From: Caldilineaceae bacterium
GTDB lineage: Bacteria > Chloroflexota > Anaerolineae > Caldilineales > Caldilineaceae
Assembly (NCBI GenBank): GCA_022827195.1
Contig: JAJDTL010000022.1
Location: 62,001 to 126,000 of the forward strand
DNA length: 64,000 bases
Direction: 5' to 3'
In this document: positions 56,524 through 64,000 of the stretch, piece by piece
How positions within the stretch are numbered: the first letter of the stretch is position 1
Layout of the letters: each line of letters opens with the position of its first letter
The notes under the pieces: model-generated
Seen by the model: the letters and a program-made list of their open reading frames with translations, nothing else
Databases searched by the model: none
What the model was told of the DNA's origin: nothing
Position numbers and translations under genes: made by a program

Positions 56524-57492
56524 TCAGCGCCGCCTTTGCTCCGGGTTGAGCGCGTCGTTCAGCCCGTCGCCCAGGAAGTTGAAACCGAGCACCACGATAG
56601 CCAGCACGATCCCTGGCATCACCACCAGATGGGGCTTGAAGCGCCACTGGCCCAGGTTGTCGTTTATCATCGCGCCCCAGCTGGCGCCCGGCGGCTGGAT
56701 GCCCACGCCCAGGAAGCTGAGCGAAGCTTCCGATAGCATCGCGCCGCCAAAGCCGACCGTGATCGAGACGATCAGCGGCCCCAGGCTGTTGGGGACCAGG
56801 TGGCTGAGGATTATGGTCCAGTTCGACGCGCCCAGCGCCCGTTCGGCCTCGATGAACTCTTTTTCGCGTAGCGACAGGATCTGCCCGCGCACCAGCCGCG
56901 CCTTGCCGTACCACTGCACCAGCGTCAACGCCCCGAAAATGACCATGTAGTCCAGGTAGACACGGTTGCTTTCGGAAAGCGACCAGCCGTACTCCTCCTG
57001 CATTTGAATTTGCAGTTCGAGAACCTTCTCGCGAAAGACGACGCTGATGAACGCGGCCAGCAAAATGTCGGGGAAGGCCATCGTAATATCGGCGAGACGC
57101 ATGACGATGAAGTCTACCCAGCCGCCCAGAAATGCGCCGGCCGCGCCGAGGACGACGCCCAGCACCGTTGTGCCGATGGTGACGATAAGCCCCACGAGAA
57201 AGGCGGTGCGTGCGCCGTAGAGGATGCGGGTAAACATATCCCGGCCCAGACCGTCGGTCCCCAGCCAGTGGTCGCGGCTGGGCGGCTCATCGATCCGCAT
57301 GAAATTTCCCTCGGCGTAGTCATACGGGGCCAGCCAGGGGCCGAAGATCGAGATGAAGAGGAGCAGGAGGGCAACCAGGACCCCGAAAATGGCCAGGCGG
57401 TTGCGAAAGAGCTGCTCTAGGGCGTCCTGCCATAGACTGCGCTGCTCCGGCACAGCAAAGAGATCTTGCGCTCTGCTTTCCTCAGTGTTCAC
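56524..57492 (-). CDS. ABC importer permease (OppC/DppC type)
   Basis: 322 residues with an N-terminal helix (LAIFGVLVALLLLFISIFG) typical of OppC, the HWLGTDGLGRDMFTRILYGAR signature, and five further membrane segments. The EAA coupling loop reads EAERALGASNWTIILSHLVPNSLGPLIV. A charged segment with VVFREKVLELQIQMQEEYGWSLSESN is inserted between membrane helices. Confidence 0.92.
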   Translation of the reverse strand: MNTEESRAQDLFAVPEQRSLWQDALEQLFRNRLAIFGVLVALLLLFISIFGPWLAPYDYAEGNFMRIDEPPSRDHWLGTDGLGRDMFTRILYGARTAFLVGLIVTIGTTVLGVVLGAAGAFLGGWVDFIVMRLADITMAFPDILLAAFISVVFREKVLELQIQMQEEYGWSLSESNRVYLDYMVIFGALTLVQWYGKARLVRGQILSLREKEFIEAERALGASNWTIILSHLVPNSLGPLIVSITVGFGGAMLSEASLSFLGVGIQPPGASWGAMINDNLGQWRFKPHLVVMPGIVLAIVVLGFNFLGDGLNDALNPEQRRR

Positions 57493-57627
57493 TCTGAATA
57501 CCTCAAGAGGATCCGGGTCTCACGAGTTGCCCGAGTGTAGACTGTTGCAAGTCCCCGCGACCCGGCAACCGGCGTGGCCGGAGCCATTCAGGGCCCCGAC
57601 GGGAAAACGGTGCCTTCGACGCGCCGT

Positions 57628-58623
57628 TCAATCATAAGTAACGCGCGGGTCGAGCGCGCCGTACAGCAGATCGGTCATGAGATTGACCGTGATAAAGATA
57701 AGCGATTGCAGGAGAATGATTCCCATGAAGACAGGATGATCGCCGGACATGAGCGTTTGGATCGCCAGTTTGCCGATGCCGGGGATGTTGAATATCTGCT
57801 CGACGAATAGACTGCCCGTTACCAGCCCGCTTGTAATCAGGCCCAGCGAGGTCAGAACCGGGATCATGGCCGTGCGCAGCATGTGGCGCGCTACCACAAG
57901 CCGCTCAGGCATGCCCTTGGCGCGGGCGGTGCGGACAAAGTCCTTGCTGAGCACTTCGATAATTCCGGCCCGCGCCTGGCGCACGACGACCAGCGAGGGG
58001 CCGGCCGCAAGGACGATGGCGGGCAGGATGGCCTGGCGCGAGAACATGCCGTCCCATCCCCCGACAGTCTTAAAGACGGGAATTTTGAGCACGAAGATGA
58101 TAAGCAGGATCGGCCCGATTACATAGGCCGGGATCGAGCTGGCGACGATCGAGCTGGTTACGATCGCGTAGTCGAGGGTAGTGTTCTGTTTTACAGCCGC
58201 CAGAACGCCGAAAAGGATGCCAACGAAGGTGAGGATGATCAGCGACCAAAGCCCAAGCTGCGCGCTGATCGCCAGGCGGCCCAAGATCATCTCGCGCACA
58301 CCCGTGCTCGTACCCGAAAATCCCACCCCGCGCCCTTCGCCGACCGCTCTGTCGCTGGCGACGCCGCCGAATGAGGACAATGACCGGCCCCAATTGCCGC
58401 CCCACAGGCTGCTCACATAGTCAAGAAACTGGATCAGGAATGGCCGGTCCAGTCCGAGCGCTCTTTTGACCTCCTCGTAGCGCTGCTCGTCTTCCCAGTC
58501 TTCTCCGAGCACGGCGCGCACCGTATCGATCGGGCCAAAGTAGCTCAGCGTGAAGGTGATGAGCATGACCACGACAACGATTGGCAGTATGGAGACGAGC
58601 CGGCGCAAAGTGTATAGGAACAT
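57628..58623 (-). CDS. ABC importer permease (OppB/DppB type)
   Basis: 331 residues. The first helix MFLYTLRRLVSILPIVVVVMLITF and the OppB segment RALGLDRPFLIQFLDYVSSLWGGNWGRS are characteristic. Six membrane segments. The EAA loop is DFVRTARAKGMPERLVVARHMLRTAMIPVLTSLG. A 135-bp gap separates it from OppC. Upstream, a 30-bp palindrome lies between it and the binding-protein gene. Confidence 0.92.
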   Translation of the reverse strand: MFLYTLRRLVSILPIVVVVMLITFTLSYFGPIDTVRAVLGEDWEDEQRYEEVKRALGLDRPFLIQFLDYVSSLWGGNWGRSLSSFGGVASDRAVGEGRGVGFSGTSTGVREMILGRLAISAQLGLWSLIILTFVGILFGVLAAVKQNTTLDYAIVTSSIVASSIPAYVIGPILLIIFVLKIPVFKTVGGWDGMFSRQAILPAIVLAAGPSLVVVRQARAGIIEVLSKDFVRTARAKGMPERLVVARHMLRTAMIPVLTSLGLITSGLVTGSLFVEQIFNIPGIGKLAIQTLMSGDHPVFMGIILLQSLIFITVNLMTDLLYGALDPRVTYD

Positions 58624-58665
58624 AACGATTGTCAGTGCGAAGTCGAAGAACGAGAACGGGCCGTG

Positions 58666-58695
58666 AGGAGAGAGAGGCCGCGGCCTCTCTCTCCT
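58666..58695. promoter_or_regulatory. 30-bp perfect palindrome between the binding-protein and permease genes
   Basis: AGGAGAGAGAGGCCG and its exact complement adjoin without a loop, 42 bp before the OppB start on the transcribed strand. No T-run follows. In RNA it would fold into a strong hairpin, of the kind that protects upstream binding-protein message and lowers downstream permease expression. Confidence 0.65.
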
Positions 58696-58743
58696 TCCTT
58701 CTCTCCTCTGGCGAGAGTCTGTTTCAGGTCACAGCCCGCCCTA

Positions 58744-60513
58744 CTACCTGGCGGCTATGAAGAGATGCTCCGGATTGCGTACACCGTGGTCCAGGCTGCC
58801 GTAGAGCGAGTCCCAGTGGCTGACCCAGGGCTTGACCAGCATGTAGGCCGGTTCGGTGAAGTGGCCGATGCTGTAGACGTCGGCGAAGAACTGCCGCCCC
58901 GCCTCCTGGTACAGCGGGATCGCCTCGGCCAGGTCCATCGTCGTATCGGCCGTCATGCACAGCTCTTCCGCATCGGGCGGGCCCCATGACTCGGCGCGCG
59001 ATCGGTTGTACGTCCCGATCGGAGACGCGTTCTCGCAGACCGCAGACAGGCCGGGGTAGCGGGCCGCAAAGGAGCGGCGCACGATCTGATACAGCTCCGG
59101 ATTGGCCTGGAAGACGTCGCGTGAGCGCTCGATGATCACCTCGATGCCGAGGTTCTGCTTCCAGTACTGCTGCATTGCCTGGGCAATGCGGGTCAGATGG
59201 CCGACCTGGCCGCCGAAGCCGGCCTCACCGACGTGCAGCCGGATCTGAGGCAGGTTTTCGGCTGAGCCGTAGCTGGACTCGGCGAGCAGCTGGCGGGCCA
59301 GCTCAGGATCGTAGGTGGGCGTATGGCACTCGCCGTCGATGAAACCAGGCCAGCCCATCGGAATCAGCTGGCAGGCAGGCTGCCACATGCCGCGCAGAAT
59401 TGTATCGGCGATGATCTTGAAGTCGACCGCATGGGCCAGCGCCTGGCGCACCTTGGTGTCATCCATTGGCGGCAGATCGCGCGCGATGTAGAAACTGCGG
59501 CTCACCTCGTACTGGTACGGCCACATCTCATTGGCCGTTGGGCGGCCCGGCTCCAGCAATTCGGCCGCCTCCAGCGGTCCATACTTCTCGGATACGTCAT
59601 ACTCGTCGTTCTCGTACGCGATCAGCGCCGTCTGCGGGTCCGAATAGTACTTCAGCTCGACCTTTTGCAGAATCGGGGCATCGCCGCGCCAGTTGGGATT
59701 GGGCACGAGCTCGAACGAGTCCGGCTCCGACGGTCCGACCCAGGTAGGCTCGGTCGCGATCATGAAGGGGCCGGTCGCGCCGTGACCGACGAACCATGGC
59801 GCCTCATCCTCCGCCGGCGGTCGGTAGTGCGAAGTCTCCGCCATGAGGAAGCGGTGCGGCAGCGAGAGGATCGCGGCAAAGTCGCGGAACGGCTGCGTCA
59901 GTTCGATCTGTACCGTCAGATCGTCGATGACCGTGATGCCCTCCAGCTCGGTGGCCGGGTTCTCTTCGGCGCGCATGGCGTCGAAGCCCTTGATGTAGCG
60001 AGCATAGGTCGTGCCGCGCGAGCCGGTGTTGGGCGAAGCGTGAAGCTCGATCGACATCTTCACGTCCTCAGCAGTGAACGGCTCACCGTCCGCGGCCACG
60101 ATCCCCTCCTTCACCGTGATCGTCCAGACAGTCTCGTCCTCGCTGGCCGAGAAGCCCTCCGCCAGCCGGCCCTCAAGTGTCCCGTCCGCGTTCATCCAGA
60201 AGAGCGTCTCAAAGGCCATGTTGAGCATGCCCGAGACTGCATATCCGCCGGATGTCTCGAATGGATAGGGATAGCGCTGCTGGTAGTATGTTCCCCAGCG
60301 CAGGACCTGTTCCTCTGCCATCGCCGAGTCCGCGGCCAGCTGCGGCCTTTCGCGCCATACCGGCGACCACGGCATGTACGCGGTCGTCTCCGACATCGCC
60401 TCTTCTGTGCCTGCGGCCGGCATGCCCTCCGCAGGCGCACACGCCGCGGTTACAACCAGCGCCAGGAGCATGAACAGGCCGACAATAACTTGGGATCTTC
60501 GGATTGTCTTCAT
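58744..60513 (-). CDS. ABC importer substrate-binding lipoprotein (SBP family 5, OppA type)
   Basis: 589 residues from ATG 60513, with GGAG about 12 nt before. The signal peptide ends in VVTAAC (Cys25), so the protein is lipid-anchored. LRWGTYYQQRYPYPFETSGG begins the SBP_bac_5 fold. WTITVKEGIVAADGEPFTAEDVKMSIE and TKVRQALAHAVDFKIIADTILRGMWQPACQ are family landmarks. Family members bind peptides, but many also bind oligosaccharides and opines. The genes around point to a carbohydrate-like cargo. Confidence 0.9.
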   Translation of the reverse strand: MKTIRRSQVIVGLFMLLALVVTAACAPAEGMPAAGTEEAMSETTAYMPWSPVWRERPQLAADSAMAEEQVLRWGTYYQQRYPYPFETSGGYAVSGMLNMAFETLFWMNADGTLEGRLAEGFSASEDETVWTITVKEGIVAADGEPFTAEDVKMSIELHASPNTGSRGTTYARYIKGFDAMRAEENPATELEGITVIDDLTVQIELTQPFRDFAAILSLPHRFLMAETSHYRPPAEDEAPWFVGHGATGPFMIATEPTWVGPSEPDSFELVPNPNWRGDAPILQKVELKYYSDPQTALIAYENDEYDVSEKYGPLEAAELLEPGRPTANEMWPYQYEVSRSFYIARDLPPMDDTKVRQALAHAVDFKIIADTILRGMWQPACQLIPMGWPGFIDGECHTPTYDPELARQLLAESSYGSAENLPQIRLHVGEAGFGGQVGHLTRIAQAMQQYWKQNLGIEVIIERSRDVFQANPELYQIVRRSFAARYPGLSAVCENASPIGTYNRSRAESWGPPDAEELCMTADTTMDLAEAIPLYQEAGRQFFADVYSIGHFTEPAYMLVKPWVSHWDSLYGSLDHGVRNPEHLFIAAR

Positions 60514-60660
60514 TTTGCCTCTTCTCCTTAACTGTTTGACTGCGCACAAATGAGGGCGCGCAGCTTGGACGCCAAAAGCAAACGAATGCTCCGTCAACAC
60601 AAAGATCTCTACTTCGTTTCACCCCCTCGTCAAGTCCTTTTCCACTGCAACTTCCGTACG

Positions 60661-61002
60661 CTACGCCTTCAGGCTGAGCGCAATGACTGACCTCATGCTG
60701 GCGCCCTCCGGCAATCTTCCGGCCAGACGCAGCCAGTTGCCAAAGTGACTTACCTTGCAAAAGGCAACCTCCGCCGCGCCGAGCGTTACGCTTGTCCCCT
60801 CGTCGCACCAGCGGATTCCGTCCGCTGAAATCTGGACCCGCAACGTAACGCCTTCGAGGTCGCCCACGCGCTCCATTGTCCGCACAAAGAAGATCGCCTC
60901 GCCCGCCCAGCCGCACTCGTACGGCTCGGTCGCGAAGTCGCCGCTCAATGATTCACTGCGCTCTACAATCGCGGTGTAACTCTCGCGCAGCATCGCTACC
61001 AC
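60661..61002 (-). CDS. Small protein of unknown function
   Basis: 113 residues, from ATG 61002 (or 60993), overlapping the preceding gene's end by 7 nt, which supports real translation. The content is beta-rich (YTAIVERSESLSGDFATEPYECGWAGEAIFFVRT, then VTLRVQISADGIRWCDEGT, and FGNWLRLAGRLPEG). SADGIRW resembles the blade phrase of the propeller proteins. No signal peptide or family is recognised. It lies between an unassigned gene and the importer, so it is likely in the same operon. Confidence 0.65.
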   Translation of the reverse strand: MVAMLRESYTAIVERSESLSGDFATEPYECGWAGEAIFFVRTMERVGDLEGVTLRVQISADGIRWCDEGTSVTLGAAEVAFCKVSHFGNWLRLAGRLPEGASMRSVIALSLKA

Positions 61003-61856
61003 TCCCCTGACAGCAGGACCGAGTCGACGTAGAGAAATGCCCGCTTGTCGACGTCCGTCTCGACCCAGAACGCCACGTTGAGCATGCAGTCCAGGTTCGG
61101 CATTGCCGGGATCATCATCGGCCCCACGTCGCTGATGTCATGGACGCGATCGTTGCACTGCAAATGTGTGATTTTCCGGGCAGCCAGGTCGAGGTCCATG
61201 CGCAGATAGTACCAGTTGTATTTGGTGGCGACCTCGTTATAACACAAAATCTGGTTTGAGTCAGGTACATCTTCCCAACCGCCCGGCGCCAGGTGAAAGT
61301 GGGAGACGGTCTCTTTGCGGCCGCCAATGTCGTGGAACGGCTCCCGCTTGCGCTTGAACTGCCACCTGCGGACCGGTTCACCGTCCAAGGCGTTGAGATA
61401 GCGCCAGTGCGGCATCCAGCGGTACTCCTCGTCCTGCAGGTCGAAGAGGACACCGACCGAGCGCACGTCGTCGACCGACAACTGCAGCTCGCTCGCCTCC
61501 GGCTTGAACGTGAAGTAGGCCTCCAGCCGCAGCGGCCCGCGGTGACGCCAGGTCACGCGCTTGATCGAGACGCTGATTTCGCCCGCCCGCGCCCGGGTCG
61601 CCAGCTTGAGCGAATAGGTGCCCTGCATGCCGCCGTGCGTGCCCGTGTCCCAGTGTGTGCCGCTGCTTAGCATCGGCGGCCGCATATCCGCGTACTGCGG
61701 CAACATGCTGTCTAGGTTGTCTTCGTAGTTGCCGATCAGCTCGACCCAGCCGCGCAAGCCGCGGTTGAAGTCGTCGTGATAGATGATGCGCGGCAGCGGA
61801 TCGAAGCGGCTCAGCGCCGGGTCCGCGTTCAGGATCGCCCTTATTTGTTCCGTCAT
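60996..61856 (-). CDS. Uncharacterised beta-sandwich-like protein
   Basis: 286 residues. DDFNRGLRGWVELIGNYEDNL, GTHGGMQGTYSLKLATRAR, LRLEAYFTFKPEA and SVGVLFDLQDEEYRWMPHWRYLNALDG suggest a concanavalin-like carbohydrate-binding fold. MLNVAFWVETDVDKRAFLYVDSVLLSG ends it. No catalytic signature is visible and I do not know its family. It sits between PhyH and the importer genes in the catabolic run and has no export signal. Confidence 0.7.
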   Translation of the reverse strand: MTEQIRAILNADPALSRFDPLPRIIYHDDFNRGLRGWVELIGNYEDNLDSMLPQYADMRPPMLSSGTHWDTGTHGGMQGTYSLKLATRARAGEISVSIKRVTWRHRGPLRLEAYFTFKPEASELQLSVDDVRSVGVLFDLQDEEYRWMPHWRYLNALDGEPVRRWQFKRKREPFHDIGGRKETVSHFHLAPGGWEDVPDSNQILCYNEVATKYNWYYLRMDLDLAARKITHLQCNDRVHDISDVGPMMIPAMPNLDCMLNVAFWVETDVDKRAFLYVDSVLLSGEW

Positions 61857-61924
61857 CGACTTCCTTTCTCGCCTTTCCTTGAATGCGGGAGCGTATGACT
61901 TCGGCTCCCGGTTGCCTGCCTTCG

Positions 61925-62722
61925 CTACTTGAATCCCAACTCGACCAGCTTGCCCACCATGCCCTGGATGCGCGGGCTGTCGCTATAGAGAAACGCATCT
62001 TCGTAGATGCGCCCCGACTGCGTGTGCTGCATATTCTCCACGTGCCTCAGGTTGCCCTCGTATTGCCGCTTCAGGTACTCGATGTGGGCGTCCTTGTTCG
62101 GCTGCGCGCCGAAGTTCATCGTGAACATGCGCCGGCCCGTCCTGCCGCCATAGGCCGCATGCCACAGGTTCTGGTTGAAGAAGACAACGTCGCCCGGCTC
62201 CGACTCAAGTGGGAAGCAGGGCAGGCCGCTGCCATCGGTGCCGAATGGCTGGTGATCCGGATCACGCCGCTGCCCCTTGAGCGGGTCGAGCGCGCCGTGC
62301 AGCGGCATCCGGTGCGACCCGGGCACAACGCGCAGGCAACCGGTATCCTTCGTCACCGGGTCCAGGTACAGTGCGACCTTGATGCGCCCGTAATCAAGGT
62401 CCGAGCCGTCGGGATGCCAGCCGGTGTCGCCGACGTAGAGGTTGCCGTCCGAGCCAATCCAGACGAAACCCGGCCCGAGCAGCTGTTCGAGCGGCTGGTA
62501 GATGCGGTCGTCCTCGACCAGCCCGCTCAGCAGCGGCCTTTTCTCGATGATGCCGAGCACCGCCTGCCGCGCCGCCCCGTCAAACGGCCGCCCCTGCCGG
62601 TCCTCCGTCAGCACATCATCGAACGCGCGGCAGATCTCCTCCATCTCGCTCTCCGAGAAGCAGTGCCGCCGGATGACAAATCCGAATGTTTCAAAGTGGG
62701 CGATCTGTTCCTTGGTCAACAT
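61925..62722 (-). CDS. Phytanoyl-CoA dioxygenase family protein
   Basis: 265 residues from ATG 62722 with AAGGAGC before it. The iron HxD is in TGWHPDGSD, the core is LYLDPVTKDTGCLRVVPGSHRM, and the distal His and Arg are in LWHAAYGGRTGRRMFTMN. KEQIAHFETFGFVIRRHCFSE opens the protein. It is the fourth PhyH in the window and lies 47 bp after the IolE-like gene. Confidence 0.88.
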   Translation of the reverse strand: MLTKEQIAHFETFGFVIRRHCFSESEMEEICRAFDDVLTEDRQGRPFDGAARQAVLGIIEKRPLLSGLVEDDRIYQPLEQLLGPGFVWIGSDGNLYVGDTGWHPDGSDLDYGRIKVALYLDPVTKDTGCLRVVPGSHRMPLHGALDPLKGQRRDPDHQPFGTDGSGLPCFPLESEPGDVVFFNQNLWHAAYGGRTGRRMFTMNFGAQPNKDAHIEYLKRQYEGNLRHVENMQHTQSGRIYEDAFLYSDSPRIQGMVGKLVELGFK

Positions 62723-62769
62723 TTCCAGCCGCTCCTTGCTGCTGCTCGCCGCCGTCAGCCTCAGTGCTC

Positions 62770-63657
62770 CTACCCGATCCCGATATCGCGCAGATACGCG
62801 CGCGTGCGCACGGCGACCGGCAGAGGCTTGTCGAACGGCGCCGGGTACATATCCTGCTCGACCACCGCCCAGCCGTCGAAGCCGATATCGTGCAGCACGT
62901 CGCGAAATGCATGATAGTCGACCCACCCCAGCTCCGGCTCGACGAACATATCCATCTTGACCGCCTCGGCAAAGGTCACACCCGATGCCTCGACCTGCTT
63001 CTGCACCTCGCGATTGACGCTCTTGATGTGCAGATAGGGGATGCGCTCGTGATGGTCCCGCATGAACCCGATCGCGTCGCCGCCGCGGTAGGCGTGATGC
63101 CCCACGTCCAGGCAAATCCCCACCCGCTCCGGGTCGGTATCTTCGAGGAACTTCTCGATCTGCTCCGTATACTCGACGTGACACTCGGCGTGCGGATGAA
63201 AGACCAGCTGCAGGCCGAACTTGTCGATGGCGATGTCGGCCACCCTGTGCGTCGTGTCGATCAGCCGCTTCCACCCGTCGTCGTCCAGCTCGGTCTCCTC
63301 GACCAGCTCGCCCGTTTTCAAGTCCGAGTACATGCCGTCGATCAGAACCAGGAACTTGGCGCCCAGCTCCACCAGCTGCTCACCCGCGCCCAGTACCTGC
63401 CGTTCAAGCTCTGGCCATTTCTCCGGGTTTTCCAGGCTCTCCATCGCGAACGTGCCCGCCACCTTCAGCCCGCGGCCGTCCAGCTCGCGCCGCAAGGTCG
63501 GCAGGTCGGTCGGCAGATAGCCGTACGGACCCAGCTCGATCCACTCGTAGCCGGCCTCGGCCGCCTCATCCAGAAAGCGATGCCACGGGGTCTGTAGCGG
63601 ATCTTCCGGGAACCAGATGCCCCACGAGTCCGGTCCTGTTCCTACCTTTACAGCCAT
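62770..63657 (-). CDS. Sugar phosphate isomerase/epimerase-type TIM barrel, IolE-like
   Basis: 295 residues. The start VGTGPDSWGIWFPEDPLQTPW resembles inosose dehydratase IolE. Metal-site segments are LVFHPHAECHVEY, GICLDVGHHAYRGGD, PYLHIKSVN and WAVVEQDMYP. The family fold covers inosose dehydratases, xylose isomerases and 3-keto-sugar enzymes. With Gfo/Idh dehydrogenases and an importer nearby, a cyclitol or keto-sugar step is likely. Confidence 0.85.
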   Translation of the reverse strand: MAVKVGTGPDSWGIWFPEDPLQTPWHRFLDEAAEAGYEWIELGPYGYLPTDLPTLRRELDGRGLKVAGTFAMESLENPEKWPELERQVLGAGEQLVELGAKFLVLIDGMYSDLKTGELVEETELDDDGWKRLIDTTHRVADIAIDKFGLQLVFHPHAECHVEYTEQIEKFLEDTDPERVGICLDVGHHAYRGGDAIGFMRDHHERIPYLHIKSVNREVQKQVEASGVTFAEAVKMDMFVEPELGWVDYHAFRDVLHDIGFDGWAVVEQDMYPAPFDKPLPVAVRTRAYLRDIGIG

Positions 63658-63706
63658 TTTATGCCTCCATTTTCAGATTCCGGTCGAACCGGCGGTCCGT
63701 CACAGT

Positions 63707-64000
63707 TTATTGGAGTCCAAACATGCGCGCGGCATTGTCACCCAGGATCAGCGCCTTCTCCTGCGCCGAAAGGAACTCGCAATGCAACCGGATGTAGTCA
63801 ATCGCCTGCTTGTATGTGCACCACGAGCCGGAGCAGTAGGGCATATCGGTCCCCCACATCAGCTTGTGGACGCCGATCTCCTCGCGCAGCCGCCTGATCA
63901 TCTCCTGCGCGCCGGGAAACGGGTACTCCGGCCAGAACGCGCAGAACAGCACCTCGACGTGCATATTGGGGCGCTTGAGCAGCCTCATCATCTCCTCGGG
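63707..64000 (-). CDS. Amidohydrolase-2-type metal hydrolase, partial
   Basis: Only the C-terminal ~97 residues are in the window, and the start lies beyond the right edge. KLMWGTDMPYCSGSWCTYKQAI holds the conserved Asp of the metal site, and ILGDNAARMFGL is the usual end of the PF04909 family. It would be the first gene of the minus-strand run visible here. The substrate is not determinable from this fragment. Confidence 0.8.
   Translation of the reverse strand, partial: PEEMMRLLKRPNMHVEVLFCAFWPEYPFPGAQEMIRRLREEIGVHKLMWGTDMPYCSGSWCTYKQAIDYIRLHCEFLSAQEKALILGDNAARMFGLQ

Overview
The window reads as a 64-kb piece of a GC-rich bacterial chromosome, probably a metagenome-assembled one. The gene repertoire fits a free-living or host-associated Chloroflexota bacterium of the Caldilinea/Anaerolineae type. 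The signs are many Gfo/Idh/MocA oxidoreductases, several phytanoyl-CoA dioxygenase (PhyH) proteins, GH32/43-like beta-propeller proteins, a peptide-type ABC importer, simple lipoproteins and frequent GTG/TTG starts. This assignment is an inference from gene content, not from a marker gene. No rRNA, tRNA, phage or insertion sequence was recognised.

Left part (1-22 kb). It starts with a truncated polyphosphate glucokinase (-) and a zinc-ribbon/RDD membrane protein interrupted by an in-frame TAG. A mixed housekeeping section follows: Gfo/Idh, an MTAP-like phosphorylase with a metal-ligand-less MBL-like partner, an HEPN/MNT pair, ruvB, a DksA-type zinc finger, upp, a fucosidase, two more Gfo/Idh genes, an M20 hydrolase and yggS-proC-yggT. 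Next come a three-repeat lipoprotein and a mini-zincin. Then there are about 2.2 kb without a supported gene, rich in heptamer VNTRs and low-complexity blocks. After that come a frameshifted TolB-like beta-propeller gene, two envelope proteins and a sulfatase-fold hydrolase with Thr at the catalytic position.

Middle part (22-41 kb). One long + strand cluster encodes glycerol/dihydroxyacetone use: an Ldh-type oxidoreductase, DhaK, DhaL, GlpK, DhaM, an HPr-like protein, Enzyme I, GlpA, GlpB, GlpC and a ketopantoate-reductase-like protein. It holds a complete phosphorelay from PEP to dihydroxyacetone (EI, HPr, DhaM, DhaL/DhaK) beside ATP-dependent glycerol phosphorylation and the three-subunit G3P dehydrogenase. 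It is followed by a divergent membrane protein, a CHAT-domain protease-like protein, and a large fusion of a GH39-like TIM barrel to an O-antigen-ligase-type polytopic domain.

Right part (41-64 kb). Every gene lies on the - strand. In transcription order: an amidohydrolase, an IolE-like isomerase, PhyH, two unassigned genes, OppA-B-C-D-F, two beta-propeller proteins, McrB-McrC, two more beta-propeller proteins, PhyH, a luciferase-like monooxygenase, PhyH and Gfo/Idh. I read this as a catabolic locus that imports and oxidatively dismantles an unknown glycoside or cyclitol-like substrate. A lower-GC McrBC restriction module sits inside it between pairs of paralogous beta-propeller genes and overlaps one of them by 4 nt. 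This is the most unusual architecture in the window, together with the GH-like/O-antigen-ligase fusion and the PTS-DHA-Glp supercluster.
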